5,188 nucleotides of DNA from Rhizobium sp. Q54 (GCA_945901195.1 CAMDKB010000335.1:1-5188); one strand, 5' to 3'. Shown: positions 1 through 5,188, counted from the stretch's first letter. Notes: generated by a model from the letters alone, not told the origin. Made by a program: numbers and translations.

Positions 1-1018
1 CACGCTCGCCTGTCAACCACTGCTCAGCCACAAGGGCCGAAACGGCGACGCTCACCCCAATAATGGCCATGCCGATGGCGCTCCACCCCAGTGAAGACAG
101 GCCGGCCCGGCGGGCGGCGGCGGTATCGTTGGCGGTCATGGCAGGCGATATCAGCGGCGCCATGGAGCCGATGCCGAGTGCAACCGCAATCATCAGCATG
201 GCCCCCCCTGCCTGATCGCGCCCGCCGCCGTGCCAGGATTCAATCAGCGTCATCGCATTGGTCCATGCGGTGGAATCGGCAAGAACCGGCGCGGGCAGTG
301 CGTCTCCGCCGAGCATCAGCATAACCAGTGGCAAGGCGAGGGCCGCAATCAGAATGCCAGCCGCGCCCGTTGCGCCCCAGACCACGCCGGAGATTCCACC
401 CGGCAGAATCATCAAAAGAATGATTGCCCCGGTGAGTGAGATTGCGAGACCCCGGCCGGTGCCCAGCGCCACTTCAAAGACCCTGACGGCACATTCGAAT
501 CCTGCCGCGCCCACAACCAGTGAGGCACCGCCGACAACAGTGACGACGCCCAGCCGCACGCCCAGATTGGGAAAACGCGAGGTAATAAGGTCCGGGAGCG
601 AGAATGCCCCGGTCTTGCGCAACAAGGGACCTGTCACAAGTGCGGCGATCACAAAACCTGCAGCAAGACCGACGGCAAGGCCGCGCATTGGCGGTTCGCC
701 GGGCACCGGCGGCAAGAATGGCAGGATAAATCCAAACGTGAGCGCCACAAGCGCCAGACCTGCATATGGGGCAGGCACAGAGCGGCCCGAGGCATAAAAG
801 CGCGAGATCTTGACCGCATGCAGCAGCACGCCAATCAGCGCCAGTCCAGCCATGGCAAGGACAGGACCCAGCACACCGACAATCCGTTCGGGAACGCCGA
901 CCCGATCAAGCAGCGCGACAAGACCAGAGCCGAGCGCGAAGGCCGCCGTAGCAAAGGCCACTCGCCCGTCGATACTGGCGCGTTCCAGCAAATCCTCGTC
1001 GGTGAGCGGCCTTTTCAT
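1..1018 (-). CDS. Sodium:solute symporter (SSS) family membrane protein, N-terminal part (3' end beyond the window)
   Basis: The minus strand is open from an ATG at 1018 to the window edge, giving 339 residues with no stop. Translation shows a polar N-terminus (MKRPLTDEDLLERA) and then repeated hydrophobic helices, roughly residues 20-37, 46-68, 86-102, 113-133 and several later ones. Two stretches resemble the SSS fold: FYASGRSVPAPYAG (74-87), like the 'FYxAGRxVPA' loop, and GPLLRKTGAFSLPDLITSRF (130-149), like the 'LRKxGxxTxPDFI' segment. GGAG at 1026-1029, 7 nt before the ATG, supports this start. Known SSS members couple Na+ to uptake of small organic acids, sugars or amino acids across the inner membrane; some SSS domains form the N-terminal sensor of histidine kinases such as CbrA. 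A divergent response regulator lies 222 bp away, so either a stand-alone transporter or an SSS-kinase fusion is possible. The substrate cannot be inferred. The family call is fairly firm; the full architecture is unknown. Confidence 0.85.
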   Translation of the reverse strand, partial: MKRPLTDEDLLERASIDGRVAFATAAFALGSGLVALLDRVGVPERIVGVLGPVLAMAGLALIGVLLHAVKISRFYASGRSVPAPYAGLALVALTFGFILPFLPPVPGEPPMRGLAVGLAAGFVIAALVTGPLLRKTGAFSLPDLITSRFPNLGVRLGVVTVVGGASLVVGAAGFECAVRVFEVALGTGRGLAISLTGAIILLMILPGGISGVVWGATGAAGILIAALALPLVMLMLGGDALPAPVLADSTAWTNAMTLIESWHGGGRDQAGGAMLMIAVALGIGSMAPLISPAMTANDTAAARRAGLSSLGWSAIGMAIIGVSVAVSALVAEQWLTGER

Positions 1019-1240
1019 GAAGTTTCTCCACAAAGGGTGGGTATTGAGGCTCCCGGCAAACCTGCCAAAACGGCGAGGCGAGCGATTCAGCCTTTCCCTA
1101 ACATATAAGAGCTAGGCACAATATCACGGTTAAGCCCTTGCGCCTTTTTTCACGCCGATCAAGAATGCAGTTGACCGGTAAGCACACAAAGCCGTTTTTA
1201 GGAAGCCAAGCGCTGCAATGCGCTGCGTGAGGATGGGACG
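1019..1240. promoter_or_regulatory. Divergent intergenic region between the SSS gene and the response regulator
   Basis: These 222 bp separate two divergently transcribed genes and must hold both 5' control regions. Towards the regulator, TTGACC (1171-1176) is a good -35 match, but the sequence about 18 bp on (TTTTTA, 1195-1200) is a poor -10. Towards the SSS gene, on the minus strand, TTAACC (1133-1128) and TATATG (1107-1102) are candidate elements, but the 20-bp spacing is long. Just before the regulator's ribosome binding site, AGCGC (1209-1213) and GCGCT (1220-1224) form a 5-bp inverted repeat. The assignment as a regulatory region is secure from gene layout; the individual promoter elements are tentative. 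Confidence 0.5.
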
Positions 1241-1948
1241 ATGGCCGATAACAGCCGAATTCTGATCGCCGATGATCATCCGCTTGTGCGCGGCGCGTTG
1301 CGGCAAGCTGTTGCGGGGGCGGTTCCAGACGCCATCATAAGTGAAGCCGGCGATATGATCGAACTGAGCGCTGCGCTGGAAAAGGCCAAGGGAACCGATC
1401 TCGTTCTGCTCGATCTCAATATGCCCGGCGTTCGCGGGTTTTCCGGCCTCATGTATATGCGTGCACAATATCCCGATATTCCTGTCATCGTCGTGTCGGC
1501 GAACGAGGAACGTGACACCATTCGCCGTTGCATCGACTTTGGCGCTTCAGGCTTTATTCCAAAAACTACCGATATCGAAGTGATGCGCAGCGCGGTGCGC
1601 ACGGTGCTTGAAGGGGGCGCGTGGACGCCTGCCGATGTGGATCTGTCTGCGCCGGTTGATAAGGAAACCGCCGATATCGTGCGCCGCCTGTCATCACTGA
1701 CACCGCAGCAGGTGCGCGTGCTGATGATGTTGTCGGAGGGTTTGCTCAACAAGCAGATTGCCTATGAACTCTCTGTTTCCGAAGCGACTGTAAAAGCGCA
1801 TGTCTCCGCCATCCTGCAAAAGCTCGGGGTCGATAGCCGCACCCAGGCGGTGATCGCCGCTTCGAAAATCGAGGCTGGTCAATGGCAGGGCGGTCTTGGG
1901 TCTAGCGGTTCTGGGCCAAGCGGTTTCGGACAGGGTGCAAGCGGGTAA
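1241..1948 (+). CDS. NarL/FixJ family two-component response regulator (receiver + LuxR-type HTH)
   Basis: The 235-residue protein has an N-terminal receiver domain (about 5-123). Its acidic pair is D11/D12, the phospho-acceptor D58 lies in LVLLDLNMPG, the conserved Ser is S86 and the conserved Lys is K108 in GFIPK. A linker leads to a LuxR-type DNA-binding domain (about 150-208) with LTPQQVRVLMMLSEGLLNKQ and then a recognition-helix region containing VSEATVKAHVSAILQKL. Such proteins are phosphorylated by a partner histidine kinase and then bind promoter DNA as dimers. No kinase is visible in the window; the divergent SSS gene is the natural candidate partner if it continues into a kinase domain. 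GAGGA (1229-1233), 7 nt before the ATG, supports the start. After residue 211 the protein ends in an unusual Gly/Ser-rich tail encoded by a 15-bp repeat. Family assignment is secure; the target genes and signal are unknown. Confidence 0.95.
   Translation: MADNSRILIADDHPLVRGALRQAVAGAVPDAIISEAGDMIELSAALEKAKGTDLVLLDLNMPGVRGFSGLMYMRAQYPDIPVIVVSANEERDTIRRCIDFGASGFIPKTTDIEVMRSAVRTVLEGGAWTPADVDLSAPVDKETADIVRRLSSLTPQQVRVLMMLSEGLLNKQIAYELSVSEATVKAHVSAILQKLGVDSRTQAVIAASKIEAGQWQGGLGSSGSGPSGFGQGASG
1891..1935 (+). repeat. Three degenerate 15-bp tandem units coding the Gly/Ser-rich tail of the response regulator
   Basis: The units are CGGTCTTGGGTCTAG (1891-1905), CGGTTCTGGGCCAAG (1906-1920) and CGGTTTCGGACAGGG (1921-1935), followed by a partial TGCAAGCGGG. 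They start with the shared CGGT and are in phase with the reading frame, giving the pentapeptides GLGSS, GSGPS and GFGQG and a final ASG (residues 218-235). The first two units are the most alike and the third has drifted. This is what is seen; that it arose by slippage and may vary in copy number between strains is inference. The tail lies beyond the HTH domain and is probably disordered. Confidence 0.6.
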
Positions 1949-2005
1949 AAGATCAATTCGTTTTTAAAAAATGTGGCGACTTGAGCCAACGTCATGGTTT
2001 TGCCC

Positions 2006-2027
2006 CGCCAAGCGCCTATTCTTGGCG
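2006..2027. promoter_or_regulatory. Perfect 7-bp inverted repeat upstream of the exported-protein gene
   Basis: CGCCAAG (2006-2012) and CTTGGCG (2021-2027) are perfect inverted arms around an 8-nt spacer, CGCCTATT. The element lies 24 bp before the ATG at 2052 and 57 bp after the response-regulator stop. No T tract follows on either strand within a few bases, so it is not a canonical intrinsic terminator. Its position fits an operator or a 5'-UTR hairpin. The spacer and right arm include a weak -10-like TATTCT (2017-2022). Function is inferred from position only. Confidence 0.4.
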
Positions 2028-2051
2028 CGCGCTGTGAGCGGAGAAAAAAAT

Positions 2052-2501
2052 ATGTACAATCGTTTGGCATTATCAGGACTGGTTTGTCTTTGTGCCGCAA
2101 CTGCAATCCCGCCAGCCCTTGCCCAGCAGGGCGCGCCTGTTGCCGAAAACGGCCGTTACGCCATGACGCCTGCACCCAACGGCTTTCTGCGAATGGATAC
2201 GCGCACCGGCGCAGTTTCTCTCTGCACGCTGCGTGAAGGCAATGTGTCCTGCGCGTCCAGCGCCGACGACCGCGGCGCGCTGGAAACCGAGAATGCACGC
2301 CTGACCAAGGAAAATGCCGAACTGCGCGACCGCCTTGCCCAGGTGACACAGGGCGGCGCAAGCGGACCATCGGCGCAATCGCGTCGCGGCGGCTTGCCAT
2401 CTGCTGACGAAATGGACAAGGCGCTCGGCTTTGCCGAAACGTTCATGCGGCGCATGATGCGCATCATGCGCGAGGAAACACCCAACGGCGAGCGGCTCTA
2501 G
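2052..2501 (+). CDS. Small exported protein with a leucine-zipper-like coiled coil, function unknown
   Basis: The 149-residue protein starts with a Sec-type signal peptide: a short basic start (MYNR), a hydrophobic core to about residue 19 and a likely cleavage site after A24 in PALA-QQG. The mature part has a compact segment, GRYAMTPAPNGFLRMDTRTG (34-53), followed by VSLC and VSC (C58 and C67, possibly a disulfide). A predicted coiled coil covers about 73-98, with L77, L84 and L91 at heptad spacing. A Gly/Ser/Pro linker (101-118) and a Met/Arg-rich C-terminal helix (FMRRMMRIMRE, 131-141) follow. GGAG at 2040-2043, 8 nt before this ATG, and the signal peptide fix the start; an upstream in-frame ATG at 1971 would bury the signal peptide behind 27 residues. 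I recall similar unnamed proteins in Hyphomicrobiales but no assigned role. It probably acts in the periplasm, perhaps as an oligomer. It may be co-transcribed with the next gene. Confidence 0.85.
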   Translation: MYNRLALSGLVCLCAATAIPPALAQQGAPVAENGRYAMTPAPNGFLRMDTRTGAVSLCTLREGNVSCASSADDRGALETENARLTKENAELRDRLAQVTQGGASGPSAQSRRGGLPSADEMDKALGFAETFMRRMMRIMREETPNGERL

Positions 2502-2541
2502 CGCTCTGGCGTGGCAGGCAAACCAACCCCATATCAACCCC

Positions 2542-2556
2542 GGCGGGTTTTCCGCC
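2542..2556 (+). other. Small GC hairpin in the spacer between the exported protein and the DUF6460-like gene
   Basis: GGCGG (2542-2546) and CCGCC (2552-2556) can pair around a GTTTT loop, within the 73-bp gap between two co-directional genes. No T tract follows, so it is a weak candidate for a processing or attenuation hairpin rather than a terminator. Its 3' arm ends 5 bases before AGGTGA (2562-2567), the ribosome binding site of the next gene, 7 nt upstream of the ATG at 2575. Such short stems occur by chance in GC-rich DNA. Confidence 0.2.
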
Positions 2557-2574
2557 ACCACAGGTGACACATCG

Positions 2575-2958
2575 ATGAGTGACCGGATTGACCCGCAAGG
2601 CGCCAGCAAGCCTGCAGGATGGCATGGCGCAAGCTGGGATGCGAACAAGGCCAGCCCGCCACTGCCGGGCAACGGTCCGCAATTCCAGAGCGATTCCCTG
2701 ATGACCCGCTTTCTGGGCGGATCGCCGGTCGGGGTTTTCACCCGCCTTGTCATCATGTCGCTGGTCACAGGCGCCATGCTGATCTGGCTCGATATCCAGC
2801 CGTGGCAGATCTTCCACACGCTGGAACGCTTCGTGCAGCGCATATGGCTGATGGGCTTTGACGCCATCCGCGAGATTGCCAGCTATGTACTGGCCGGTGC
2901 CGTCATTGTTGTGCCTGTCTGGATGTTGCTGCGGCTGATGAACATGCGAGCGCGTTAG
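2575..2958 (+). CDS. DUF6460-like small integral membrane protein
   Basis: The 127-residue protein has a polar, Pro/Gly-rich N-terminus (1-45), then MTRFLGGSPVGVFTRLVIMS, where the first membrane helix begins (about 52-72). An amphipathic stretch follows, with the motif ERFVQRIWLMGFDAI (84-98), and a second membrane helix at about 103-121 (VLAGAVIVVPVWMLLRL). The order 'FLGGSPxxVxxRLxxxSxxxG', then 'RIWxMGFDA', then 'xGAVIVVPxWxxLR' matches what I recall of DUF6460, a family found mainly in Hyphomicrobiales and without a known function. It should sit in the inner membrane as a hairpin. AGGTGA at 2562-2567, 7 nt before the ATG, supports the start. The gene lies 73 bp after the exported-protein gene and ends 26 bp before the convergent monooxygenase stop. 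The family name is from memory of motifs; the membrane topology is read from the sequence. Confidence 0.85.
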   Translation: MSDRIDPQGASKPAGWHGASWDANKASPPLPGNGPQFQSDSLMTRFLGGSPVGVFTRLVIMSLVTGAMLIWLDIQPWQIFHTLERFVQRIWLMGFDAIREIASYVLAGAVIVVPVWMLLRLMNMRAR

Positions 2959-2978
2959 GCGAATATATCGCTGTGGAC

Positions 2979-2997
2979 GGCGGCTTATTCTGCCGCC
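2979..2997. terminator. Candidate bidirectional hairpin between convergent genes
   Basis: GGCGGC (2979-2984) and GCCGCC (2992-2997) form a perfect 6-bp GC stem around a TTATTCT loop. It sits at the junction of two convergent genes and overlaps the last codons and stop of the monooxygenase. No run of T follows on either strand, so it is not a textbook intrinsic terminator. The placement favours a shared 3'-end structure, but the arms partly encode the monooxygenase C-terminal Ala-Ala-Glu, which could produce them by chance. Confidence 0.3.
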
Positions 2998-4487
2998 TGC
3001 ACCAGCGGCTTGGCTTGCGTGTTTGCGGCCCGGGGCGTGAACACATATTCGGCGACATTCACCTTGGCTGTGCGGGCGTGATATTCAGTCATGGTCCACG
3101 GCCATTGCGTTGGAATACGGCCTGAAGGCAGTTTGAAATAACTATCGCAATTGCCCGCGGCCACGACGCTTTCCTCAAGCCGTGCGCGCACGACTTGATT
3201 GAAGCTGCCAAACACATCGCTGCGGATCTCGATCGCCGCCGCATTCTGCGCCTTCAACGCCTGGACGCATTGGGTGATATATCCAGCCTGATGCTCCAGC
3301 ATATAGATGATGCTGGCGGAGGCATTGGTGTTGGGGCCATAAAGCATGAAGAAGTTCGGAAAATTCTCGACAGTGATCCCGAGATAGGCCTCCGCTGCCT
3401 CGCTCCATTGCTCGTGAATCTCCACGCCATTCTTGCCATAGATCTCGATGCCTGGCAGAAAACTGGTCGGCTTGAATCCAGAACCGTAAATCAGCACATC
3501 AACCTCGTGGAACGTACCATCAGCAAGCCTAATGCCCGTTTCCGTGATCTCTTCCACTGCCATGCTGACAAGTTCGACATTGGGTTGCTGCAACGCCGGA
3601 TACCAATCATTGGATTGCAGCATGCGCTTGCACCCGAAAGGATAAGTGGGCGTCAGTTTTGCACGCAACTGAGGATCTGGCACCTTCTGTTCGAGATATT
3701 TGAGCCAGTTGTCACGCGCCGCATCGGCCAGTTCGTGCGAGTAGCGGCGGCCGATGCCGTTCTCCATGTCCTTGTAGATCTTGTGGCGCTCATACATGTG
3801 ATAGGGCTTCGTATTCATGTACCATTTGCGCTGCTCGAAGGGGATGCCCATGTCCTTCGGGTTCACATATTGGGGCGACCGCTGACATACGAAAAGCTTG
3901 CCGGCGTGTTTGGCCACCTCCGGCACAAACTGAATGGCGCTGGCCCCTGTGCCAATCACCGCGACCCGCTTGCCCTTGAGATCGACGTCATGGTTCCAGC
4001 TTGAGGAATGCCAGGCCGCTCCCTTGAAAGAACCAAAACCTTTAATGTCGGGATAGATGGGTTGATTGAACAGGCCCACGCCGGAGACGAGCACGCGCGA
4101 TTGCATCTTCTCGCCGCTGGCCGTCTCAATATTCCAGAGCGCCGCGTCATCGTCCCATCGGGCGGACTTTACGGCAGTGTTCGTGCGCACATGTGAGCGG
4201 ACGTTGTACTTATCCATGCAATGGTTGAAGTATTTCCAGATTTCGGGCTGCTGCCCGAAACGCGAGGACCACGGCCAGTTCTGTTCGAAGGAGAAGGAAT
4301 AGAACCGCGACGGCACGTCGCAGGCACAGCCGGGGTAAGTATTATCCCGCCAGACGCCCCCGGGCTGGGTAGATTTCTCCAGCAATTGATAATCGCCAAT
4401 CCCGGCATTGTTCAGTGCTACGCCAAGCGCCAGCCCGCCAAACCCGCTTCCGATGCAGAGAATGTCCGTCTCTTGCGCCATGCTCAT
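2985..4487 (-). CDS. Baeyer-Villiger-type flavin-containing monooxygenase (FAD/NADPH)
   Basis: The 500-residue protein has the full layout of a class B flavoprotein monooxygenase. The FAD-binding Rossmann motif is G13-S-G-F-G-G18, with E37 at the end of the second strand, followed by GGVWRDNTYPGCACDVPS (43-60). The Baeyer-Villiger fingerprint FxGxxxHxxxW is present as F154, G156, H160 and W164, but the next residue is N165, where the signature usually has P or D. The second, NADPH-binding Rossmann motif is G179-T-G-A-S-A184, followed by QRSP (202-205). YPFGCKRMLQSNDWYPAL (282-299) and the YGSGF strand (334-338) are typical of the family. Known members insert one oxygen atom next to a ketone carbonyl, or oxidise N/S atoms, in the cytosol. 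The length is usual for a small family member. GGAG (4496-4493), 5 nt before the ATG at 4487, supports this start over MAQ at 4481. It appears to be a single-gene unit; the substrate is unknown. Confidence 0.93.
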   Translation of the reverse strand: MSMAQETDILCIGSGFGGLALGVALNNAGIGDYQLLEKSTQPGGVWRDNTYPGCACDVPSRFYSFSFEQNWPWSSRFGQQPEIWKYFNHCMDKYNVRSHVRTNTAVKSARWDDDAALWNIETASGEKMQSRVLVSGVGLFNQPIYPDIKGFGSFKGAAWHSSSWNHDVDLKGKRVAVIGTGASAIQFVPEVAKHAGKLFVCQRSPQYVNPKDMGIPFEQRKWYMNTKPYHMYERHKIYKDMENGIGRRYSHELADAARDNWLKYLEQKVPDPQLRAKLTPTYPFGCKRMLQSNDWYPALQQPNVELVSMAVEEITETGIRLADGTFHEVDVLIYGSGFKPTSFLPGIEIYGKNGVEIHEQWSEAAEAYLGITVENFPNFFMLYGPNTNASASIIYMLEHQAGYITQCVQALKAQNAAAIEIRSDVFGSFNQVVRARLEESVVAAGNCDSYFKLPSGRIPTQWPWTMTEYHARTAKVNVAEYVFTPRAANTQAKPLVQAAE

Positions 4488-4508
4488 GTTGTCTCCCCGA
4501 CATTTTCC

Positions 4509-4526
4509 CGCGCCTTTCCGGGCGCG
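4509..4526 (-). other. GC-rich hairpin in the monooxygenase leader
   Basis: CGCGCC (4509-4514) and GGCGCG (4521-4526) are perfect 6-bp inverted arms around a 6-nt loop. The hairpin lies between the predicted transcription start near 4534 and the ribosome binding site (4493-4496), ending 21 nt before the ATG. It could affect translation or mRNA stability, or be an operator. No T tract follows it on the minus strand, so it is not a terminator there. Function is inferred from position only. Confidence 0.3.
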
Positions 4527-4540
4527 ATTGCTTTACGGCG

Positions 4541-4568
4541 ATGATAGCGTTCTGAACGGGAGGGTCAA
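4541..4568 (-). promoter_or_regulatory. Sigma-70-type promoter for the monooxygenase gene
   Basis: Read on the minus strand, TTGACC (4568-4563) is followed after 16 bp by TATCAT (4546-4541). Both are close to consensus, five of six positions in the -35 and four of six in the -10. Transcription would start near 4534, leaving an untranslated leader of about 47 nt before the ATG at 4487. This is the best promoter match I see in the window; activity is not demonstrated. Confidence 0.55.
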
Positions 4569-4904
4569 CTTCCGCAGGAAGCGATCTGGAGTGTGCGGTG
4601 ATTGCAACTGCGACGTCGGCGATATTCTCCACCTGTCTGCGCGTGAACGGATCGCGCGCTCACGCCCGCATGCACGATTTCAACGCTGATGGATTTGATG
4701 TTTGCGGGTCCCGGCGTGGACATTACGATTCAAGGTCTGATTGTGAAACTGATCAAGCTCGTCGACAGCGCTGTGGGCACAACTCTCGATTGAGATGACT
4801 TCAAATTGAATTTCAATGTCTCGGCAGCCAATATGCGCCCAACACTTCCGTCTCGGCGCAAAATAGCGTTATTGATGACGTATGCATCTCTGGGGTCTAA
4901 AGTA
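4569..4904. other. Gene-poor region upstream of the monooxygenase promoter and the last gene
   Basis: Of the roughly 420 bp between the monooxygenase start and the next gene, this part holds no convincing gene. Short open frames exist in several phases but lack good ribosome binding sites and recognisable motifs. The only one worth naming is a 34-codon frame at 4689-4793 (plus), predicted to form an amphipathic helix but with no Shine-Dalgarno sequence. An AT-rich interlocked palindrome lies at 4800-4817. For the gene at 4910, TTGATG (4872-4877) and TCTAAA (4896-4901), 18 bp apart, are weak promoter elements that would give an almost leaderless transcript. Confidence 0.5.
4800..4817. promoter_or_regulatory. 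Interlocked TTCAA/TTGAA palindromes, possible operator
   Basis: The 17-mer TTCAAATTGAATTTCAA (4800-4816) contains two overlapping palindromes sharing a middle arm. One is TTCAA-A-TTGAA (4800-4810); the other is ATTGAA-T-TTCAAT (4805-4817). It is distinctly more AT-rich than its surroundings and lies about 95 bp before the ATG at 4910. The alternation of inverted half-sites at 6-bp steps is compatible with a protein-binding site, but no specific regulator can be named. Confidence 0.3.
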
Positions 4905-4909
4905 ACGTC

Positions 4910-5188
4910 ATGCGCACTGCTTTTGCTCTTTGCTGTTTCATCGCCGGCTTCACCCCGGCAGCGACACAAACGTCCGCCCGGTTACCGAAGGCGATGCTGG
5001 GTGTCTGGGCGCCTTCGATAGAACAATGCTCCGACAAGGAGGGCGAAACCAGCGACAGCCGAATGGAAGTTACGTGTCACATCCCGGTAGGTGATATGGC
5101 TGTTTTCTGAACAACTCCGGCTTCAGGCTATGCCAGTCCTTCATGGCCTGCAAGGGTGTCTTGCTGCCCAAGGCTGATTGCGGAAGCT
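4910..5188 (+). pseudogene. Small secreted Cys-containing protein, frame broken near 5103-5106 and open to the window edge
   Basis: The frame from ATG 4910 gives 66 residues before TGA at 5108-5110. It starts with a Sec-type signal peptide (MRTAFALCCFIAGFTPAAT, cleavage near residue 19). A mature start follows, LPKAMLGVWAPSIEQC (25-40) and then SDSRMEV (48-54), which resembles small periplasmic proteins of alphaproteobacteria with a 'GxWA...C...DSR' opening and paired cysteines. The stop follows directly on a four-T run (5103-5106). Adding one T there would continue the frame as VFLNNSGFRLCQSFMACKG... to the window edge, with three further cysteines and no stop. This suggests a one-base deletion, so a pseudogene or a sequence error; a genuine short 66-residue protein is the alternative. 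No strong ribosome binding site precedes the ATG (GGGG at 4892-4895 is rather far). The function is unknown, and the 3' end lies outside the window. Confidence 0.6.

Noticed and set aside
258..797. A 179-codon plus-strand open frame
   Set aside because: It is antisense to the SSS gene. Its product is a low-complexity Ala/Pro/Thr/Arg-rich sequence with no domain, while the minus strand gives clear transmembrane helices and SSS motifs.
1949..1980. AT-rich stretch with TTTTTAAAAAA after the response regulator as a terminator
   Set aside because: There is a T/A run but no GC-rich stem directly before it, so it does not form an intrinsic terminator.
1971..2051. Upstream start at 1971 for the exported-protein gene
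   Set aside because: It would add 27 residues in front of a well-formed signal peptide, and it has no good ribosome binding site. The ATG at 2052 has GGAG at proper spacing.
2073..2867. A 264-codon minus-strand open frame across the two small envelope genes
   Set aside because: It is Cys/His/Arg-rich with no recognisable domain. The plus strand carries two genes with ribosome binding sites, a signal peptide and transmembrane helices.
3195..4004. A 269-codon plus-strand open frame inside the monooxygenase
   Set aside because: It is the antisense shadow of a gene with complete FAD, NADPH and Baeyer-Villiger motifs; its own translation shows no family features.
4598..4798. A 66-codon plus-strand open frame in the intergenic region
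   Set aside because: It has no ribosome binding site or domain, and an Arg/Cys/Ser-rich composition typical of non-coding frames in GC-rich DNA.
4730..4969. A 79-codon minus-strand open frame overlapping the start of the last gene
   Set aside because: It is antisense to the signal-peptide region of the gene at 4910 and has no recognisable motifs.

Overview
This window looks like chromosomal DNA from an alphaproteobacterium, most likely of the Hyphomicrobiales (rhizobia/Brucella group). The evidence is fairly GC-rich coding sequence, a small membrane protein resembling the DUF6460 family of that order, and two small secreted proteins of a style common there. Genus-level assignment (Brucella/Ochrobactrum-like) is an impression only. 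I see no tRNA, rRNA, CRISPR array, insertion sequence or prophage signature.

Layout. (1) 1-1018, minus strand: the N-terminal 339 residues of a multi-pass membrane protein of the sodium:solute symporter (SSS) fold, running off the left edge. (2) 1019-1240: a divergent intergenic region holding both ribosome binding sites and weak promoter candidates. (3) 1241-1948, plus strand: a NarL/FixJ-type response regulator with an intact phospho-acceptor Asp, a LuxR-type helix-turn-helix and a Gly/Ser-rich tail made from a degenerate 15-bp tandem repeat. (4) 2052-2501, plus: a small exported protein with a leucine-zipper-like segment, preceded by a perfect 7-bp inverted repeat. (5) 2575-2958, plus: a two-helix inner-membrane protein resembling DUF6460. 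(6) 2985-4487, minus, convergent with the previous gene: a 500-residue Baeyer-Villiger-type flavin monooxygenase with a good upstream promoter. (7) 4488-4909: about 420 bp without a convincing gene, holding that promoter, a GC-rich hairpin and an interlocked AT-rich palindrome. (8) 4910-5188, plus: a small secreted Cys-containing protein whose frame breaks at a short T run. Restoring one T would reopen the frame to the window edge.

How the genes may work together. The divergent SSS protein and response regulator are the most likely functional pair. In several proteobacteria SSS domains are fused to, or encoded beside, sensor kinases that act with LuxR-type regulators to control carbon-source use. 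Whether the truncated gene continues into a kinase cannot be seen here. The exported protein and the DUF6460-like protein are co-directional with a 73-bp gap and could be co-transcribed. The monooxygenase appears to be an independent single-gene unit. I found no strong evidence of a new multi-gene system. The most useful leads are the frameshifted secreted-protein gene, the SSS/regulator pairing and the non-canonical last position of the monooxygenase fingerprint.
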